The translations under genes were made by a program, and so were the position numbers. The notes under the pieces are model-generated. The model did no database searches and had not been told where the DNA came from. It was given only the letters and a program-made list of their open reading frames with translations. A stretch of DNA of 8,041 nucleotides from positions 1 through 8,041 of the forward strand of contig WRMT01000134.1 in the NCBI GenBank assembly GCA_009777005.1, in the 5' to 3' direction. Position 1 is the first letter of the stretch; every line of letters begins with the position of its first letter. The DNA is from Methanobrevibacter sp. Its GTDB lineage: Archaea; Methanobacteriota; Methanobacteria; Methanobacteriales; Methanobacteriaceae. Shown here in pieces: positions 6,428 to 8,041 of the stretch.

Positions 6428-6536
6428 GTTATTCTATATGTTGAATGTTGATTTTTGTTTAAATTGAATTTATAGATGTTATTATGTATTTTAAGCTATT
6501 TAAAACTTTTTTTTTAGCCCATATACTGAAATTCAT

Positions 6537-6572
6537 CTATGACTGAAGTATTCTTTTGAGATTCAGTCATAG
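6537..6572 (-). repeat. Left-end hairpin of the IS element
   Basis: CTATGACTGAA (6537-6547) pairs perfectly with TTCAGTCATAG (6562-6572) around a 14-base loop. On the tnpB strand it is preceded by AAAGAAT, matching the AAGAAT before the right-end hairpin, and AAAG is also the left guide tetranucleotide known from IS608. No TTAC or TTGAT/TTGAC cleavage site is found at the expected distance beyond it, so the exact left boundary is unclear. The 110 bases between this hairpin and tnpB are leader; no tnpA remnant is seen. Confidence 0.75.
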
Positions 6573-6738
6573 TATTCTTTCAGGACTTAGATAAAATAAA
6601 TTTTCAAGATTTATATTGATAAATTCGTTCCACCTAAAACTTTTGAATGAATCTTTTTCTAAATAAATAAAAAGTATTTCTATTAATAAAAAAACAACAA
6701 CAATGCCCCCAAAAAAACAGGGAAAAAATAATTAAAAT

Positions 6739-6760
6739 AAAAAAAAAATCTCAATGAGAA
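6739..6760 (-). terminator. Terminator of ribB
   Basis: On the - strand TTCTCATTGAGA (4-bp stem, 3-base loop) runs directly into ten T (complement of 6739-6748), about 55 bases after the ribB stop. A second GC-anchored segment further on (CCC...GGG around seven T, complement of about 6704-6722) could act as a backup. A T-run after a small stem is a convincing archaeal stop signal. Confidence 0.6.
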
Positions 6761-6816
6761 AATAATCAAAATTTAAAAATAAAAAAGTTTTAATTTGAAA
6801 AATAAATAGCTATAGA

Positions 6817-7500
6817 TTAGTTTTTTAAGTATTCTTCAATTACAATATTCCCATCCATGAAAATAAGATTGTGTTCTTCAGCATATTCTCGGGCATTAGC
6901 TACTGATTTTGCTTCTCCAGTGTTGCCATCCATCATTTCACAAACAACAGTTATCGGAGTTATTCCTGCCATTTCAGCCATAGCTAATCCTATTTCAGTA
7001 TGTCCTTGTCTATTTTTTAAAAGATTATCTGCCCCTCTTAGAAAGGAAACATGACCTGGTGATCTAAATTCTTTTCCAAAGTCAGAGAATCTTTCTTCTT
7101 TGCATAGTTTAGCTATGTTACTGATAGTAAGTGCCCTATCGTTATCAGTTATTCCTGTAAAAGTCTTTCTATGATTTGCCCACACAGAAAAGGAAGATCT
7201 TTCATCATAAGGAATATCATTTGGTGTTAATTCACCAAGAACTGGATATTTTTCCTTAGCTACATCCATTACATCAGTCATAAAAGGCAATCCTAATTTA
7301 TCACACAAATTTGGGTGAATACATGTGCAAATCAATCCTCCAGCATCTTCTCTCATAGTAGCTACTTCACGATTTGTTACAAACTCTGCACCAATTATCA
7401 TGTCAGTTTCACTTTCTCTTTTCTCATCATCAAACATGAGAATGAATTCACCATTTTTTAATGCTTTTAATGCTTTTTTTAACATGATTTTTACCTTCAT
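6817..7500 (-). CDS. ribB: 3,4-dihydroxy-2-butanone 4-phosphate synthase
   Basis: RibB converts ribulose 5-phosphate to 3,4-dihydroxy-2-butanone 4-phosphate and formate, supplying the four-carbon unit for the xylene ring of riboflavin. It is cytosolic, Mg-dependent and usually a homodimer. The protein is 227 residues, the stand-alone archaeal form without a RibA domain. Clear motifs are DDEKRESETDM (24-34) with Glu29, Glu31 and Asp33 of the metal and substrate site, DAGGLICT (52-59), NDIPYDERSSFS (94-105), HRKTFTGITDNDRA (110-123), FRSPGHVSFLR (145-155), RQGHTE (164-169) with His167, and CEMM (187-190) with the metal-binding Glu188. It closely resembles the Methanocaldococcus jannaschii enzyme as recalled. 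The start is open: Met6 (7485) is preceded at good spacing by GAAGGT, whereas Met1 has no ribosome site, so a 222-residue product is at least as likely. No other riboflavin gene is adjacent. Confidence 0.95.
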   Translation of the reverse strand: MKVKIMLKKALKALKNGEFILMFDDEKRESETDMIIGAEFVTNREVATMREDAGGLICTCIHPNLCDKLGLPFMTDVMDVAKEKYPVLGELTPNDIPYDERSSFSVWANHRKTFTGITDNDRALTISNIAKLCKEERFSDFGKEFRSPGHVSFLRGADNLLKNRQGHTEIGLAMAEMAGITPITVVCEMMDGNTGEAKSVANAREYAEEHNLIFMDGNIVIEEYLKN

Positions 7501-7560
7501 TAAATATATAGCTATTTTTAAGAATTAGCTGATTAATCGATATTACTTATTTTAGAATTA
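7501..7560 (-). promoter_or_regulatory. Leader region of ribB
   Basis: On the - strand the bases before the start end in AATAGCTATATATTTA, so the only good TATA-like tract touches Met1 and is too close for a normal promoter unless the transcript is almost leaderless. TAAAATAAGTAATAT, some 45-60 bases upstream of Met1, is an alternative TATA position. No FMN-riboswitch-like GC-rich fold is visible. Confidence 0.25.
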
Positions 7561-7690
7561 AGATGATTTCATTAGCTATTAATATAATTTTTAAAAAGTT
7601 TTTAAGATTTAGTAGATTTCATAAAGAGGTTATATAATTTTTAAAAAGTTTTTAAGATTTAAGATGATTTCATTAAGTGTTTAATATAAG
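7561..7690. repeat. 50-bp tandem repeat upstream of ribB, about 2.6 copies
   Basis: Units start at 7561, 7611 and 7661. The second half of units 1 and 2 is identical over 29 bases (7583-7611 and 7633-7661, containing TTTTTAAAAAGTTTTTAAG). The first half, GATGATTTCATTA, is kept in units 1 and 3 and altered in unit 2. Unit 3 breaks down after about 30 bases. The array lies 60 bases before ribB on its upstream side and encodes nothing obvious. Confidence 0.8.
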
Positions 7691-8041
7691 TTTCTTAAAT
7701 AATTTTTTTATATTTATGATTGTTTTTATATCTCTAAATTTTATATGTATAAACTTTATATATCAAATTTTTAGAATAAAAATTTATTTAATTTGTTTAA
7801 AGAAATAATTAATAATTTAAGTAATTAACAATTTATTAAAAATCATATATTTATAATTTTCTAAAAATAAAATAGCTAATGGACAATTAATTTTAATGAA
7901 CAAAATTATGTTTTTTAAATTTTAATTAAAAAATATTTAAATTATTTTTAAAATAATTTTTATAAAAGTATTTTTGTTCATGAAACAATATATTAATTGT
8001 GAAAAAGTTGTATAAAATAATAAGAAGAATAATGTTTTTTT
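7691..8041. other. Gene-free right end of the window
   Basis: No gene is recognised in these 351 A/T-rich bases. A 10-bp inverted repeat (ATGAACAAAA at 7896-7905, TTTTGTTCAT at 7972-7981) spans a 66-base A/T core, and ACAAT/ATTGT arms flank 7986-8000. TATAAAAT at about 8011 followed by AGAAG and an ATG at 8032 could mark the start of a + strand gene beyond the edge, but only three codons are visible. Confidence 0.4.

Larger units (their letters stand above)
5137..6595 (-). mobile_element. IS200/IS605-family element, tnpB-only (IS1341-like)
   Basis: The element carries a complete tnpB and no tnpA. Each end has a hairpin with an 11-bp stem and a 14-15-base loop. On the tnpB strand both hairpins are preceded by AAGAAT and share GACTGAA in the first arm and TCAGTC in the second, so the two ends are related. 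At the right end (low coordinates) the hairpin is followed by TCAA (complement of 5137-5140), the same cleavage tetranucleotide as in IS608. The left limit is not resolved; 6595 is an estimate from the hairpin plus a short flank. Without tnpA, movement would need a transposase supplied from elsewhere. The element sits between the 3' ends of the CAP gene and ribB and breaks no visible gene. Confidence 0.75.

Noticed and set aside
6428..6536. Possible tnpA remnant upstream of tnpB
   Set aside because: The space is only about 110 bases and no HUH or Tyr-containing TnpA motif can be read in any frame.
8032..8041. Start of a + strand gene at the right edge
   Set aside because: Only ATG TTT TTT is visible; too little to call a gene.

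Overview
The window is about three-quarters A+T. It looks like a chromosomal piece of a methanogenic archaeon of the Methanobacteriales, most likely Methanobrevibacter or a close relative. This is inferred from the archaeal-type stand-alone DHBP synthase (ribB), very A/T-rich spacers, poly-T ends after genes, a CbiA-like amidotransferase of the kind methanogens carry, and a tnpB-only insertion element. No rRNA, tRNA or CRISPR array is visible.

Layout from left to right. Positions 1-266 are an A/T-rich leader with a short tandem repeat. Positions 267-1883 (+) encode a 538-residue CobB/CobQ-type protein with the amidotransferase domain before the ATPase domain. Just after its stop lies a tandem array of 72-bp units (about 1885-2160). 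The array stays open in the same reading frame as the gene, and three base differences between its units are all synonymous in that frame. An empty, extremely A-rich spacer follows (2175-2599). A CPBP-family membrane protease (2600-3508, -) and a secreted CAP/SCP protein with a repeat linker and a fibronectin-III-like tail (3955-4932, +) are transcribed divergently from a shared 446-bp spacer. Each side of that spacer carries its own direct repeats with a 16-bp period. An IS200/IS605-family element holding only tnpB (about 5137-6595, gene on -) follows. It has an 11-bp-stem hairpin at each end and a structured 3' region that should make the guide (omega) RNA. Then comes ribB (6817-7500, -), with a hairpin/poly-T terminator after it and a 50-bp tandem repeat upstream. 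The last 350 bases hold no recognisable gene.

The genes do not form one pathway. The CbiA-like enzyme and RibB belong to cofactor metabolism. The CPBP protease and CAP protein are envelope or secreted functions that may share a regulatory spacer. The TnpB element is an insertion between the CAP gene and ribB. The most unusual signals are the coding-like 72-bp array, the 16-bp-phased TTTACAT triplet before the CAP gene, and an octamer palindrome, ATAGCTAT, that occurs ten times in this 8 kb in genes and spacers alike.
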